From Pseudomonas sp. J452 (GTDB lineage Bacteria > Pseudomonadota > Gammaproteobacteria > Pseudomonadales > Pseudomonadaceae): DNA of 64,000 bases. Location of the stretch: assembly GCF_024666525.1 (NCBI RefSeq), contig NZ_CP088294.1, positions 2,976,001-3,040,000 of the forward strand, in the 5' to 3' direction. Each line of letters opens with the position of its first letter. The stretch's first letter is position 1. The position numbers were made by a program, and so were the translations under genes. Positions 1 to 13,572 of the stretch are shown here, piece by piece. A model generated the notes under the pieces. It did no database searches. It saw only the letters and a program-made list of their open reading frames with translations, and was not told where the DNA came from.

Positions 1-1
1 C

Positions 2-2269
2 GCAACCGACTTGGATCGCGAGGGGGAAGCCATTGCCTGGCACCTGCGCGAAGCCATCGGTGGTGATGACAGCCGCTACAAGCGCGTGGTGTTCAACGAA
101 ATCACCAAGAAGGCCATCCAGGAGGCCTTCTCCCAGCCCGGCGAGCTCGATATCAACCGGGTCAATGCCCAGCAGGCGCGGCGCTTCCTCGATCGCGTGG
201 TGGGCTACATGGTCTCGCCGCTGCTGTGGCAGAAGATTGCCCGTGGCCTGTCCGCCGGCCGCGTGCAGTCGGTGGCGGTGAAGCTGGTGGTCGAGCGCGA
301 GAAAGAAATCCGCGCCTTCGTCCCGGAAGAATACTGGGAGCTGCATGCCGACCTCGGCACCGCCAAGGCCGCCACCGTGCGTTTCGAGGTGGTCCGCGAG
401 AAGGGCGAAGCCTTCAAGCCGGTCAATGAAGCGCAGGCCATGGCCGCGCTGGAAAAGCTCAAGTCGTCCGCCTACAGCATCGCCAAGCGTGAAGACCGAC
501 CGACCAGCAGCAAGCCGTCGGCGCCGTACATCACGTCGACCCTGCAGCAGGCGGCGAGCAACCGCCTCGGTTTCGGCGTGAAGAAGACCATGATGATGGC
601 CCAGCGTCTGTATGAGGCTGGCTACATCACCTATATGCGTACCGACTCGACCAACCTCTCGGCCGATGCCGTGGAGATGGTGCGTGGCTTCATCGAGAGC
701 GAGTACGGCAAGAAGTACCTGCCGGCCAAGCCGAATGTCTATTCGAGCAAGGAGGGCGCCCAGGAGGCGCACGAAGCGATCCGTCCGTCCGACGTCAACC
801 TGCGTCCGACCCAGATTTCCGGCATGGAGCGCGACGCTGAGCGCCTCTACGAGCTGATCTGGCGCCAGTTCGTCGCCTGCCAGATGCCGCCAGCCGAATA
901 CCTGTCGACCAGCGTCACCGTGGCCGCCGGCACCTTCGAGCTGCGCGCTAAGGGCCGTATCCTCAAGTTCGACGGTTACACCAAGGCGCAGCCGCAGCAG
1001 AGCAAACCCGGCGAAGACGACGTACTGCCGGATATGAACGAGGGCGAGGCGCTCAAGCTGATCAAGCTCGACCCCAGCCAGCACTTCACCAAACCGCCGG
1101 CACGCTTCTCCGAAGCTAGCCTGGTCAAGGAGCTGGAGAAGCGCGGTATCGGTCGTCCGTCGACCTACGCGGCGATCATCTCGACCATCCAGGAGCGTGG
1201 CTACGTGGCGGTGCAGAACCGTCGCTTCTACGCCGAGAAGATGGGTGATATCGTCACCGAGCGCCTCAACGAAAGCTTCTCCAACCTGATGGACTACGGC
1301 TTTACCGCCGGCATGGAAGAGCATCTGGATGACGTGGCCCAGGGTGAGCGCGACTGGAAGCACGTGCTTGACGATTTCTACGGCGACTTCAAGAAGAAGC
1401 TGGAAGTGGCGGAAGTGGCCGACAGCGGCATGCGTGCCAACCAGCCGACCCTGACCGATATCGCCTGCCGCGATTGCGGGCGGCCGATGATGATCCGTAC
1501 CGCCTCCACCGGCGTGTTCCTCGGCTGCTCCGGCTACGCCCTGCCGCCGAAAGAACGCTGCAAGGCCACCATCAACCTGATTCCGGGCGACGAAATCGCC
1601 GCCGATGACGAAGGTGAGTCCGAGTCGCGTGTGCTGCTGAACAAGCACCGTTGCCCGATCTGCGCCACCGCGATGGATGCCTACCTGCTGGATGAAACCC
1701 GCAAGCTGCATATCTGCGGCAACAACCCGGATTGCTCAGGTTACGAGATCGAACAGGGCCAGTACCGCATCAAGGGCTACGAAGGGCCGAGCCTGGAGTG
1801 CGACAAGTGTGGCAGTGAGATGCAGTTGAAGACCGGTCGTTTCGGCAAGTTCTTCGGTTGCACCAACAGCACCTGCAAGAACACCCGCAAGCTGCTGCGC
1901 AGCGGCGAGGCGGCGCCGCCGAAGATGGACGCGGTGCAGATGCCCGAGCTCAAGTGCGAGAAGGTCAACGACACCTACGTGCTGCGTGACGGCGCTTCCG
2001 GCCTGTTCCTGGCTGCCAGCCAGTTCCCGAAGAACCGCGAAACCCGTGCGCCGCTGGTGCTGGAGCTGATCCCGCATAAAGACGAGATCGATCCCAAGTA
2101 TCACTTCCTGCTGGAGGCGCCGAAGAAGGATCCGGAAGGCCGTCCGGCGGTTATCCGCTACAGCCGCAAGACCAAGGAGCAGTATGTGCAGAGCGAGGTG
2201 GACGGCAAGCCCACCGGCTGGCGCGCCTTCTTCTCGGGCGGCAAGTGGAAAGTGGAAAGCAAGGGCTGA
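2..2269 (+). CDS. topA: DNA topoisomerase I, 3' part (5' end outside window)
   Basis: Type IA topoisomerase that relaxes negatively supercoiled DNA through a 5'-phosphotyrosine link. The reading frame is open from the first base, so the N-terminus, including most of the Toprim start, lies upstream; about 755 residues are visible. The start of the visible part reads [14 protein letters not shown], the acidic Toprim DxD-type segment. The catalytic Tyr is in the motif YITYMRTDS, Tyr codon at about 632-634. The C-terminal third carries three Cys-rich zinc-ribbon repeats, beginning near CRDCG (1465), CPIC (1650) and CDKCG (1800), as in gammaproteobacterial TopA. A hairpin with 10-bp arms follows the stop at 2283-2307 but lacks a T-run. 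A TTG at position 11 is not a credible start, because the protein is internal to the family alignment there. Confidence 0.97.
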   Translation, partial: ATDLDREGEAIAWHLREAIGGDDSRYKRVVFNEITKKAIQEAFSQPGELDINRVNAQQARRFLDRVVGYMVSPLLWQKIARGLSAGRVQSVAVKLVVEREKEIRAFVPEEYWELHADLGTAKAATVRFEVVREKGEAFKPVNEAQAMAALEKLKSSAYSIAKREDRPTSSKPSAPYITSTLQQAASNRLGFGVKKTMMMAQRLYEAGYITYMRTDSTNLSADAVEMVRGFIESEYGKKYLPAKPNVYSSKEGAQEAHEAIRPSDVNLRPTQISGMERDAERLYELIWRQFVACQMPPAEYLSTSVTVAAGTFELRAKGRILKFDGYTKAQPQQSKPGEDDVLPDMNEGEALKLIKLDPSQHFTKPPARFSEASLVKELEKRGIGRPSTYAAIISTIQERGYVAVQNRRFYAEKMGDIVTERLNESFSNLMDYGFTAGMEEHLDDVAQGERDWKHVLDDFYGDFKKKLEVAEVADSGMRANQPTLTDIACRDCGRPMMIRTASTGVFLGCSGYALPPKERCKATINLIPGDEIAADDEGESESRVLLNKHRCPICATAMDAYLLDETRKLHICGNNPDCSGYEIEQGQYRIKGYEGPSLECDKCGSEMQLKTGRFGKFFGCTNSTCKNTRKLLRSGEAAPPKMDAVQMPELKCEKVNDTYVLRDGASGLFLAASQFPKNRETRAPLVLELIPHKDEIDPKYHFLLEAPKKDPEGRPAVIRYSRKTKEQYVQSEVDGKPTGWRAFFSGGKWKVESKG

Positions 2270-2341
2270 GTCGTCCTGCTTGCCCGCTGGCTGCTGGAGC
2301 CAGCGGGTGATTTGCCCCGCATGAGTTTGGAGGGCCTTGCC

Positions 2342-2860
2342 ATGGCGCATGAGCTGTATACCCGCACCAATCAGAAGATCTATTTCGCCGGTCTGGCGCT
2401 GGAGAACCTGCGCAAGGCCGAGGCGGGCGCGTCCATGCACGGCCAGGGGCAGGTGCAGGCCGAACGTGAGGCTGCGCTATTCCATCTGTACGGCGCGTTG
2501 CTCGGGCTGTGCCATGAGATTGCCGGCTACTACCGTCTGCCGGAAGCCAATGTGCCGCGTGCCGAGTTGTTGCTGAATCAGGCTGTGTTGCAGGCGGCGC
2601 CGAGTCCTGAATTGGCCGAGCTGGTCGAGCTGGCACAGCAGTCGGAAACCTGGCTGGCGCAACTGCTGCAGGCCTACGCCAAGCTGTTCCAGCCACCACT
2701 GGCGCCGAAGACGGCCAAGGTCGATCCTACCTTGCCGCTGATCCAGGCGGTCAGTGTCGAAGAAGAAGTGCCGCAATTGGGGCGCGAAGAGCTGGAAGCC
2801 TGGCGTCAGCAGCTTAAGCAGCTGGCCCTGCGCTTTCGCGAGTCGCTCAGCGAGTGCTGA
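2342..2860 (+). CDS. DUF6586-type hypothetical protein
   Basis: Small conserved Pseudomonas protein of 172 aa with no known function; it follows topA as PA3010 does in PAO1. I place the start at ATG 2342 (MAHELYTRTN) because GGAGG at 2329-2333 lies 8 nt upstream; an in-frame ATG at 2321 lacks such a site. The product looks soluble and largely helical, with no signal peptide or membrane segment. It is rich in Leu, Ala and Gln, with a Pro-rich linker around residue 120 and a helical, charged C-terminus. Repeat copy A begins 7 nt after the stop. The DUF assignment is from memory of the neighbourhood and overall character, not from a search. Confidence 0.8.
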   Translation: MAHELYTRTNQKIYFAGLALENLRKAEAGASMHGQGQVQAEREAALFHLYGALLGLCHEIAGYYRLPEANVPRAELLLNQAVLQAAPSPELAELVELAQQSETWLAQLLQAYAKLFQPPLAPKTAKVDPTLPLIQAVSVEEEVPQLGREELEAWRQQLKQLALRFRESLSEC

Positions 2861-2866
2861 GTGCAA

Positions 2867-3121
2867 AGAACCTGTTTACGATCTTCTGAATTAGAGCCAG
2901 GCAAGGCCAAACGACCAACGGGAGTAACAGCCGCAGGCTGGCCCGAAGGGTGAGCGCCAGCGAATCAAACGGCCGAGGAAGCGCAGTTTACGAGCTGTAA
3001 ATGAGCATGACTCGTTTCACTCGCCCTTCGGGTCGCGCTGAAGCGCGTTAGCCGCAAGCGGCTTGCGGAGGCCGTTTTTAACGCGGTATGGCCGCGAGTC
3101 AGGAGATCGCAAACAGGTTCT
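2867..3121 (-). repeat. Intergenic hairpin element, copy A (expanded, 255 bp)
   Basis: The outer arms are AGAACCTGTTTACGATCT (2867-2884) and AGATCGCAAACAGGTTCT (3104-3121), inverted with 17 of 18 matches. The core palindrome TTTACGAGCTGTAAA (2987-3001) is the reverse complement of the core in copies B and C, so this copy lies in the opposite orientation. The block CAGGCAAGGC near 2897 is also shared. Compared with copy B it has roughly 50 extra bases on each side of the core; these pair with each other (CCCGAAGGGTGAGCG against CACTCGCCCTTCGGG) and so lengthen the stem. It fills nearly all of the 330-bp gap between the DUF6586 gene and the next small gene; nothing else is seen there. Confidence 0.8.
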
Positions 3122-3190
3122 AAGGGATGGGTGGGCTAGGGCGGTTCTCCCTTGGCTGGTACACTGCCCATCTGATTGGAGAATTTTGCT

Positions 3191-3424
3191 ATGCCTACAT
3201 CCTTCCTGGAAATCGTTGAGCTTCCTGACGGCCGCATTGCCTTGCGTCGTGCCGAGGATGAGGAAACCCTGGTAACCCTGGATTTCTCCGCCGATGCCAA
3301 AGCCTTTTTGCAGGGGCAACACGTCGAAGTGGCCAAGGCCATGCTCAATGTCGGCGTGCAAATGGCCGGGCGCCTTGCCGAAGGCGATATGGAGCATGAC
3401 GATCAGCCGCGGGTGCTGCACTGA
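3191..3424 (+). CDS. Conserved small hypothetical protein (PA3009-like)
   Basis: A 77-aa soluble protein starting MPTSFLEIVEL at ATG 3191, preceded by GGAG at 3178-3181. It is acidic with no cysteine, signal peptide or membrane helix. A beta-strand-like N-terminus (LEIVELPDGRIALRR) leads into a helical part with VAKAMLNVGVQMAG and a His/Asp-rich tail. The position between the DUF6586 gene and sulA-lexA matches PA3009 in PAO1. Function unknown. An alternative upstream TTG at 3176 would add five residues but overlaps the ribosome-binding site, so it was not chosen. Confidence 0.8.
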   Translation: MPTSFLEIVELPDGRIALRRAEDEETLVTLDFSADAKAFLQGQHVEVAKAMLNVGVQMAGRLAEGDMEHDDQPRVLH

Positions 3425-3535
3425 TCCAGCCCGCATGAGTGACGCTTGATCATTTCAGGCAAGCGTTAGCGCAATACCCTCTTGCACAGAAACATCTTCC
3501 ACAGACTTCGGGTGGGGCAAGCTGCCCCTGGCCAA

Positions 3536-4009
3536 TCAATCCAGACGAATATTCAGACTCTGTGCACTGCCCAGTCGGGCTGAGCAGCTCAGGCTCAGGC
3601 GTTGAGCTGGTTGCAGTTTGATCCAGCTGATCACGGTGTGGCTGCGGCCCAGGCGCAGTGCTTCACTGGCGAGATCGAAGCTGTTCTGTCCGGCGCGCGG
3701 CTGCAGCACCAGCAAGCGATCCAGGTTGAGACCGGCACTGCGCAGCCAGGCATTGGTCAAGCCGGCGGGTGGGGCGATAAGGGTCAGCCAGCGGGCGTCC
3801 TGATTCTGGCTCAGTTCGCGCAGTACCGGGCCCAGCAGGTGGCGGCAGTGATTCAGCGAGCCAGACAGCGATAGCTCGCTGAAGGGCTCTGACTCTTCTG
3901 CCCAGGAGGGCAGTTCAACGCTATCGGTGAGTTGAGGAACCAGGCTCTGGCCCAGGAAAGCTTCGAACAGCGGAAGTTGCGAACGATTCAGCGACTGCGG
4001 GAACTGCAT
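3536..4009 (-). CDS. sulA: SOS cell-division inhibitor SulA family
   Basis: SulA binds FtsZ and blocks septum formation during DNA damage. The product is 157 aa. The central part (ARWLTLIAPPAGLTNAWLR, then LLVLQPRAGQ) resembles the RecA-like SulA core, with ISWIKLQPAQRLSLS toward the end. The start ATG 4009 has AAGGAGAG just upstream. It lies 33 bp downstream of lexA on the same strand with no SOS box of its own, so it is most likely transcribed as lexA-sulA from the two boxes in front of lexA. The same pair occurs in P. aeruginosa (PA3007-PA3008). Unlike enterobacterial SulA there is no independent promoter visible. Confidence 0.9.
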   Translation of the reverse strand: MQFPQSLNRSQLPLFEAFLGQSLVPQLTDSVELPSWAEESEPFSELSLSGSLNHCRHLLGPVLRELSQNQDARWLTLIAPPAGLTNAWLRSAGLNLDRLLVLQPRAGQNSFDLASEALRLGRSHTVISWIKLQPAQRLSLSCSARLGSAQSLNIRLD

Positions 4010-4042
4010 GAAGCTCTCCTTACGGCCTAGTGGCGTATCACG

Positions 4043-4654
4043 TTAGCGACGGATTACACCGACACTCAAACCTTCGATGATCAGATCCTGTTCTTCCAGA
4101 TTCACTTCGATCGGGGCGAACTCGGGGTTTTCGGCAATCAGCAGCACCTTGTTGCCGCTGCGCTGGAAGCGCTTGACCGTAACCTCGTCGTCGATGCGGG
4201 CGACTACTATCTGGCCGTTGCGGGCTTCGCGAGTGGTGTGCACGGCGAGCAGGTCGCCGTCGAAAATGCCGATGTCCTTCATGCTCATGCCGCGTACCCG
4301 TAGCAGGTAATCGGCACGTGGATGGAAGAAGCCGGGATTGATCTGGCAGGACTCTTCGACATGCTGCTGGGCCAGGATCGGTGCACCGGCGGCAACCCGG
4401 CCGATAATGGGCAGGCCTTCTTCTTCCTGCGCCTCCGGCTCGTAGCCAGGTATGCGGATGCCACGCGAAGCGCCCGGGGTCATCTCGATGGCGCCTTTGC
4501 GGGCCAGCGCCTTGAGATGTTCCTCGGCGGCGTTGGGCGACTTGAAACCCAGCTCCTGGGCGATTTCGGCACGGGTAGGCGGGTAACCGTTGGCTTCCAG
4601 GCAGCGCTTGATGAAGGCGAGGATTTCAGCTTGGCGAGGCGTGAGCTTGAGCAT
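4043..4654 (-). CDS. lexA: LexA repressor
   Basis: SOS regulator of 203 aa. Residues 1-65 are the winged-helix DNA-binding domain ([25 protein letters not shown]). The autocleavage site Ala89-Gly90 sits in RVAAGAP. The catalytic dyad is Ser124 (GMSMKD) and Lys161 (VTVKRF). RecA filaments trigger self-cleavage. The frame stays open upstream for 43 more codons, but that extension overlaps the SOS boxes and is not LexA-like, so ATG 4654 is taken as the start. Two SOS boxes lie 10 and 29 nt upstream, which implies autoregulation. sulA follows in the same unit. Confidence 0.97.
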   Translation of the reverse strand: MLKLTPRQAEILAFIKRCLEANGYPPTRAEIAQELGFKSPNAAEEHLKALARKGAIEMTPGASRGIRIPGYEPEAQEEEGLPIIGRVAAGAPILAQQHVEESCQINPGFFHPRADYLLRVRGMSMKDIGIFDGDLLAVHTTREARNGQIVVARIDDEVTVKRFQRSGNKVLLIAENPEFAPIEVNLEEQDLIIEGLSVGVIRR

Positions 4655-4663
4655 GATGGTGGT

Positions 4664-4679
4664 CTGTCTGTTTATACAG
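4664..4679 (-). promoter_or_regulatory. SOS (LexA) box, proximal
   Basis: CTGTCTGTTTATACAG fits CTG-N10-CAG exactly. It lies 9 nt before the lexA start codon and probably overlaps the transcript start region. Confidence 0.88.
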
Positions 4680-4682
4680 TTG

Positions 4683-4698
4683 CTGTGATTATATACAG
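4683..4698 (-). promoter_or_regulatory. SOS (LexA) box, distal
   Basis: CTGTGATTATATACAG fits CTG-N10-CAG with the AT-rich centre typical of strong boxes. It is spaced 19 bp from the proximal box, about two helical turns, a layout also found at enterobacterial lexA. Confidence 0.9.
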
Positions 4699-4854
4699 TG
4701 ATATTGGTCTGGCAACAGTCTTTTTTGCTCAGGGCAGTGTGGCCATTTCTGCCGCTTGCCGGCATTGCGCAAGGTTCTGCCAATCTGCTCTATGGTTAAA
4801 TGCGTGACTGGTCAGCCATGAAAGGGCCTGTGAGGCTTGACAGGGCATCGGCCT

Positions 4855-4881
4855 GAAACGTATGTTTCAAACAAGTGTTTG
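4855..4881 (+). promoter_or_regulatory. Tandem PsrA operators
   Basis: Two palindromes share one base: GAAACGTATGTTTC (4855-4868) and CAAACAAGTGTTTG (4868-4881). Both fit the reported PsrA consensus (G/C)AAAC-N2-4-GTTT(G/C). They lie just upstream of the psrA ribosome-binding site, as expected for autorepression relieved by long-chain fatty acids. Confidence 0.8.
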
Positions 4882-4896
4882 TCAGGTGGATATTTC

Positions 4897-5601
4897 ATGG
4901 CTCAGTCAGAAACAGTCGAGCGCATTCTCGATGCTGCGGAGCAGTTGTTTGCGGAAAAAGGCTTCGCCGAGACCTCTCTGCGCCTGATCACCAGCAAAGC
5001 TGGGGTCAATCTGGCGGCGGTTAACTACCACTTCGGCTCGAAGAAGGCGCTGATCCAGGCGGTGTTCTCGCGCTTCCTCGGCCCTTTCTGCGCCAGCCTG
5101 GAAAAGGAACTGGATCGCCGTCAGGGCAAGCCGGAGAGCAAGGCCAGCCTCGAAGAATTGCTGGAAATCCTGGTAGAGCAGGCGCTGGCAGTCAAACCGC
5201 GCAGCGGTAACGACTTGTCCATCTTCATGCGCCTGCTGGGTCTGGCGTTCAGCCAGAGCCAGGGGCACCTGCGGCGTTACCTGGAAGACATGTACGGCAA
5301 GGTGTTCCGTCGCTACCTGGTGTTGTTGCATGAGGCTGCGCCGCGCATACCGCCGCTGGAGCTGTTCTGGCGCGTGCATTTCATGCTGGGCGCCGCGGCG
5401 TTCAGCATGTCCGGGATCAAGGCGCTGCGGGCCATCGCCGAGAACGATTTCGGTGTGGATACCTCGATTGAGCAGGTCATGCGCCTGATGGTGCCGTTCC
5501 TCGCCGCAGGCATGCGCTCGGAGACCGGGGTCAACGATGAAGCGCTGGCCAGTGCTCAGCTAAAGCCGCGCGCCAAGGTAGCGGTCGCCGCGAAAGGCTG
5601 A
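4897..5601 (+). CDS. psrA: TetR-family regulator PsrA
   Basis: In Pseudomonas, PsrA senses long-chain fatty acids, represses fatty-acid degradation genes and itself, and activates rpoS. The 234-aa product starts MAQSETVERILDAAEQLF at ATG 4897, with CAGGTGGA upstream. The TetR helix-turn-helix is at about residues 10-56 (GFAETSLRLITSKAGVNLAAV then YHFGSKKALI). The C-terminal ligand domain is helical and ends in a basic Ala/Lys tail. An in-frame extension to 4837 crosses the operators and is rejected. It is transcribed away from lexA, and the region between them holds both regulatory site sets. Confidence 0.93.
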   Translation: MAQSETVERILDAAEQLFAEKGFAETSLRLITSKAGVNLAAVNYHFGSKKALIQAVFSRFLGPFCASLEKELDRRQGKPESKASLEELLEILVEQALAVKPRSGNDLSIFMRLLGLAFSQSQGHLRRYLEDMYGKVFRRYLVLLHEAAPRIPPLELFWRVHFMLGAAAFSMSGIKALRAIAENDFGVDTSIEQVMRLMVPFLAAGMRSETGVNDEALASAQLKPRAKVAVAAKG

Positions 5602-5645
5602 TTGCGGCTGTGCCCGAGCGGGCTGATCGGCTAAGCTAGCCGCCC

Positions 5646-6170
5646 ATGTGCCCGCTCGATTTCCTGCATATTTCCATTGCTGATCAGTGCCTGTACGGCT
5701 TTGCCGACGGGCATTTGCTGCTGCGCCTGGCCGTCTCCACGGCGCTGAATGGGGCGGGGGAGCGCAGCGGTTCCAACTGCACGCCACGCGGCCGTCATCA
5801 GGTGCGGGCGAAGATCGGTGAGGGCTTGCCGCTGGGTGCTGTTCTGCGCGGGCGCCGTTGGACCGGTGAGGTCTGGTCCCCTGAGTTGCACCAGCAGTTT
5901 CCCGGTCGCGACTGGATTCTCACCCGCATTCTCTGGCTCAGTGGCTGCGAGCCGGGCATCAATCGCCTGGGCGCCGTCGATACCTTTCGCCGCTACATCT
6001 ACCTGCACGGTACGCCGGACACCGAGCCGCTGGGTGTGCCGCTGTCCCATGGCTGCGTGCGCCTGCGCAACGCCGACCTGCTGCAACTTTTCCCCCGTGT
6101 GCCGCTGCACTGCGCGGTACTGATCGATGAGGCGCCGTGTCCCGCATGGGCGGCCGCCGATCTCGTTTAA
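5646..6170 (+). CDS. L,D-transpeptidase (YkuD) domain protein, no signal peptide
   Basis: YkuD-fold enzyme of 174 aa. The family motif is HGTPDTEPLGVPLSHGCVRL, with His121, His135, nucleophile Cys137 and Arg139. Such enzymes make or hydrolyse L,D peptide bonds in peptidoglycan, normally in the periplasm. Here the N-terminus (MCPLDFLHISIADQ) has no signal sequence, and an in-frame stop at 5637-5639 excludes a longer form, so the enzyme should be cytoplasmic. The ribosome-binding site is weak. It ends 9 nt before nagZ, a cytoplasmic muropeptide-recycling enzyme, which suggests a recycling role; this is inference. Another possibility is that the protein reaches the envelope by an unknown route. 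Confidence 0.88.
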   Translation: MCPLDFLHISIADQCLYGFADGHLLLRLAVSTALNGAGERSGSNCTPRGRHQVRAKIGEGLPLGAVLRGRRWTGEVWSPELHQQFPGRDWILTRILWLSGCEPGINRLGAVDTFRRYIYLHGTPDTEPLGVPLSHGCVRLRNADLLQLFPRVPLHCAVLIDEAPCPAWAAADLV

Positions 6171-6179
6171 GGACTATTC

Positions 6180-7939
<1,760 letters not shown>

Positions 7940-7955
7940 TTTTTCGCGGGTAGAA

Positions 7956-7980
7956 AAAAGCCCCGCACTGCGGGGCTTTT
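7956..7980. terminator. Bidirectional intrinsic terminator
   Basis: AAAAGCCCCGC and GCGGGGCTTTT form a hairpin with A and T tracts on both sides, between the convergent phosphorylase and csiV genes. Confidence 0.9.
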
Positions 7981-7996
7981 GCTTTCTCGGCCGGGA

Positions 7997-8521
7997 TTAC
8001 TGCGGCGTGACTTTCACCAGCATGCCCAGGCTGCCGTGATCGAGGTAGGTCAGCTCGCCATTCTTCAGGCGGCTGCGCTGCTTGATGCGCTCGCTGCCGG
8101 TGAGCAGGGCGTCGGCGTCAAACTGGTTGACCCAGATATCGGCGTCGATATCGACCAGGCGCTCCAGCAGGGTGAGGGCGATGGTGCCTTCCACCGGGTA
8201 GTGGCCGAACTGCTCGTTGCCGCTGCTCAGCGCCGACTTGCCGGGGATCGCGCCGAGGGTCTGGGCCCAGGCCTTGTGCAGCAGCACCTGATAGCCGCTG
8301 CCCGGGTTGAGCTTGGCCGCTACGTCTTCCAGGGCAATGCCGCGCTCGTTGCCGGCAAGCGATTGGGCGCCTGCGGCCCAGTCGTCCGGCGCCGGTTGGC
8401 TGGCGACCACCGGCTGGCCGGCCTGACGGAACACGATGACCTCGATCTGGTACAGCGCATCGGCGAAAGCCGACGGTGCCAGCAGGCAGAGCAGCAGGGT
8501 GAAATGGCGGAATGCGCGCAT
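7997..8521 (-). CDS. CsiV-family exported protein
   Basis: A 174-aa exported protein (PA3003-like). The N-terminus MRAFRHFTLLLCLLAPSAFA is a signal peptide with likely cleavage after AFA. The mature part starts DALYQIEVIVFRQ, the usual CsiV opening. In Shewanella CsiV is a peptidoglycan-binding periplasmic protein; the role in Pseudomonas is not established. The mid-region carries the conserved YQVLLHKAWAQ and a C-terminal LGMLVKVTP strand. AAGGAC precedes ATG 8521. It begins 12 nt after mfd on the same strand, so it is probably cotranscribed. Confidence 0.85.
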   Translation of the reverse strand: MRAFRHFTLLLCLLAPSAFADALYQIEVIVFRQAGQPVVASQPAPDDWAAGAQSLAGNERGIALEDVAAKLNPGSGYQVLLHKAWAQTLGAIPGKSALSSGNEQFGHYPVEGTIALTLLERLVDIDADIWVNQFDADALLTGSERIKQRSRLKNGELTYLDHGSLGMLVKVTPQ

Positions 8522-8533
8522 GGGGTCAGTCCT

Positions 8534-11980
<3,447 letters not shown>

Positions 11981-12052
11981 CGCAACCCCAGATTGGCGAG
12001 CGTGCGATTGTAGCCAGGGGAGATAGCGGCTGTCAGTCGCGACAGGCGCGCA

Positions 12053-12081
12053 TTGCTCAGGCGCGCGTGCGCCGTCATAAT
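12053..12081 (+). promoter_or_regulatory. Candidate gap promoter
   Basis: TTGCTC (12053-12058), 17-bp spacer, CATAAT (12076-12081). The predicted start near 12088 lies downstream of the earliest in-frame codon of gap, which supports the later GTG start. Confidence 0.5.
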
Positions 12082-12123
12082 GTAGCCCCTTTTTTCAGCC
12101 CCTACATGTGGAAGGTATTGCCC

Positions 12124-13572
12124 GTGACCCAGAAGCCCGACCAGTGTCTCGGTGAGTGGATCGATCGTGAAGCCCTCGCAGAAGCGATGATCCCGATGAT
12201 CGGCCAGCTCTACCGCAACAACAGCGTGGTGACCTCGATCTACGGCCGTGGTCTGATCAACCGTTCGGTGATCGACATTCTCAAAGCCCACCGCTTCGCC
12301 CGTCACCGTCTGGCCGACGACAGCGAACTGTCGGTACACGATACCTTCCCGATCCTCAAGGCCATGGGCGAGCTCAAGCTGGGCGCCGCTTCCGTGGACT
12401 TGGGCAAGATGGCCAGCAAGTTCAAGAGCGAAGGCAAAGGCCGCAGCGTCGAGCAGTTCGTCAAAGACGAGCTGGCCGATGTAGTGGGCAAGCAGAACGG
12501 CTCCGGCCGTGAAGGCACCGACGTGGTGCTGTACGGCTTCGGTCGCATCGGCCGCCTGCTGGCGCGCATCCTGATCGAGAAAACCGGTGGTGGCGACGGC
12601 CTGCGTCTGCGCGCCATTGTCGTGCGCAAAGGCGCGACCAATGACCTGGTCAAGCGCGCCAGCCTGCTGCGCCGTGACTCGGTACACGGCAAGTTCGATG
12701 GCACCATCACCATTGATGAAGCCAACAACACCCTGACCGCCAACGGGAACCTGATCCAGGTGATCTACGCCAAGTCGCCGGCCGAGGTGGACTACACCCA
12801 ATACGGCATCAAGAACGCCCTGCTGGTCGACAACACCGGCGTATGGCGTGACGCCGAGGGCCTGGGCCAGCACCTGGCCTGCCCGGGTGTCGACCGCGTG
12901 GTGCTGACCGCACCGGGTAAAGGCGCGCTGAAGAACATCGTGCATGGCATCAACCATGGCGAAATCACCGCCGACGACAAGATCGTCTCGGCGGCTTCCT
13001 GCACCACCAACGCCATCGTGCCGGTGCTGAAAGCGGTGAATGACCAGTACGGCATCGTCAACGGCCACGTTGAAACCGTGCACTCGTACACCAACGACCA
13101 GAACCTGATCGACAACTTCCACAAGGGCGATCGCCGTGGTCGTAGCGCGCCGCTGAACATGGTAATCACCGAAACCGGTGCCGCCACTGCCGCCGCCAAG
13201 GCCCTGCCGGTGCTGAAAGGCAAGCTGACCGGCAACGCCATTCGCGTACCGACGCCGAACGTTTCGATGGCCATTCTCAACCTCAACCTTGAGAAAGCCA
13301 CCACCCGCGAAGAGATCAACGAGTACCTGCGCCAGATGGCCATGCACTCGGATCTGCAGAAGCAGATCGACTTCGTGCAGTCGCAGGAAGTGGTTTCCAC
13401 CGACTTCGTCGGTTCGCGCCACGCCGGTGTGGTCGATGCCGAAGCCACCATCTGCAACGACAACCGTGTCGTGCTGTACGTGTGGTACGACAACGAGTTC
13501 GGTTACAGCTGCCAGGTGGTGCGCGTGATGGAAGAAATGGCCGGGGTTAACCCGCCAGCCTTCCCGCGCTAA
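12124..13572 (+). CDS. gap: Glyceraldehyde-3-phosphate dehydrogenase, N-terminally extended
   Basis: GAPDH of 482 aa, like PA3001. Standard GAPDHs have about 335 residues; this one has roughly 120 extra N-terminal residues before the Rossmann motif YGFGRIGRLLAR. The catalytic Cys is in SAASCTTNAIVPVL, followed by HSYTNDQ. The start GTG 12124 (VTQKPDQCLGEW) has GGAAGG at 12110-12115; ATG 12106 and a codon at 12067 are alternatives, but the latter precedes the predicted transcript start. The C-terminal WYDNEFGYSCQV is canonical. Repeat copy B begins in its stop codon. Confidence 0.93.
   Translation: MTQKPDQCLGEWIDREALAEAMIPMIGQLYRNNSVVTSIYGRGLINRSVIDILKAHRFARHRLADDSELSVHDTFPILKAMGELKLGAASVDLGKMASKFKSEGKGRSVEQFVKDELADVVGKQNGSGREGTDVVLYGFGRIGRLLARILIEKTGGGDGLRLRAIVVRKGATNDLVKRASLLRRDSVHGKFDGTITIDEANNTLTANGNLIQVIYAKSPAEVDYTQYGIKNALLVDNTGVWRDAEGLGQHLACPGVDRVVLTAPGKGALKNIVHGINHGEITADDKIVSAASCTTNAIVPVLKAVNDQYGIVNGHVETVHSYTNDQNLIDNFHKGDRRGRSAPLNMVITETGAATAAAKALPVLKGKLTGNAIRVPTPNVSMAILNLNLEKATTREEINEYLRQMAMHSDLQKQIDFVQSQEVVSTDFVGSRHAGVVDAEATICNDNRVVLYVWYDNEFGYSCQVVRVMEEMAGVNPPAFPR

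Noticed and set aside
2283..2307. Hairpin after topA as a terminator
   Set aside because: A 10-bp stem is present, but no T-run follows on either strand.
3439..3621. A 60-codon plus-strand frame after the PA3009-like gene
   Set aside because: No ribosome site, and most of it is antisense to the sulA 3' end.
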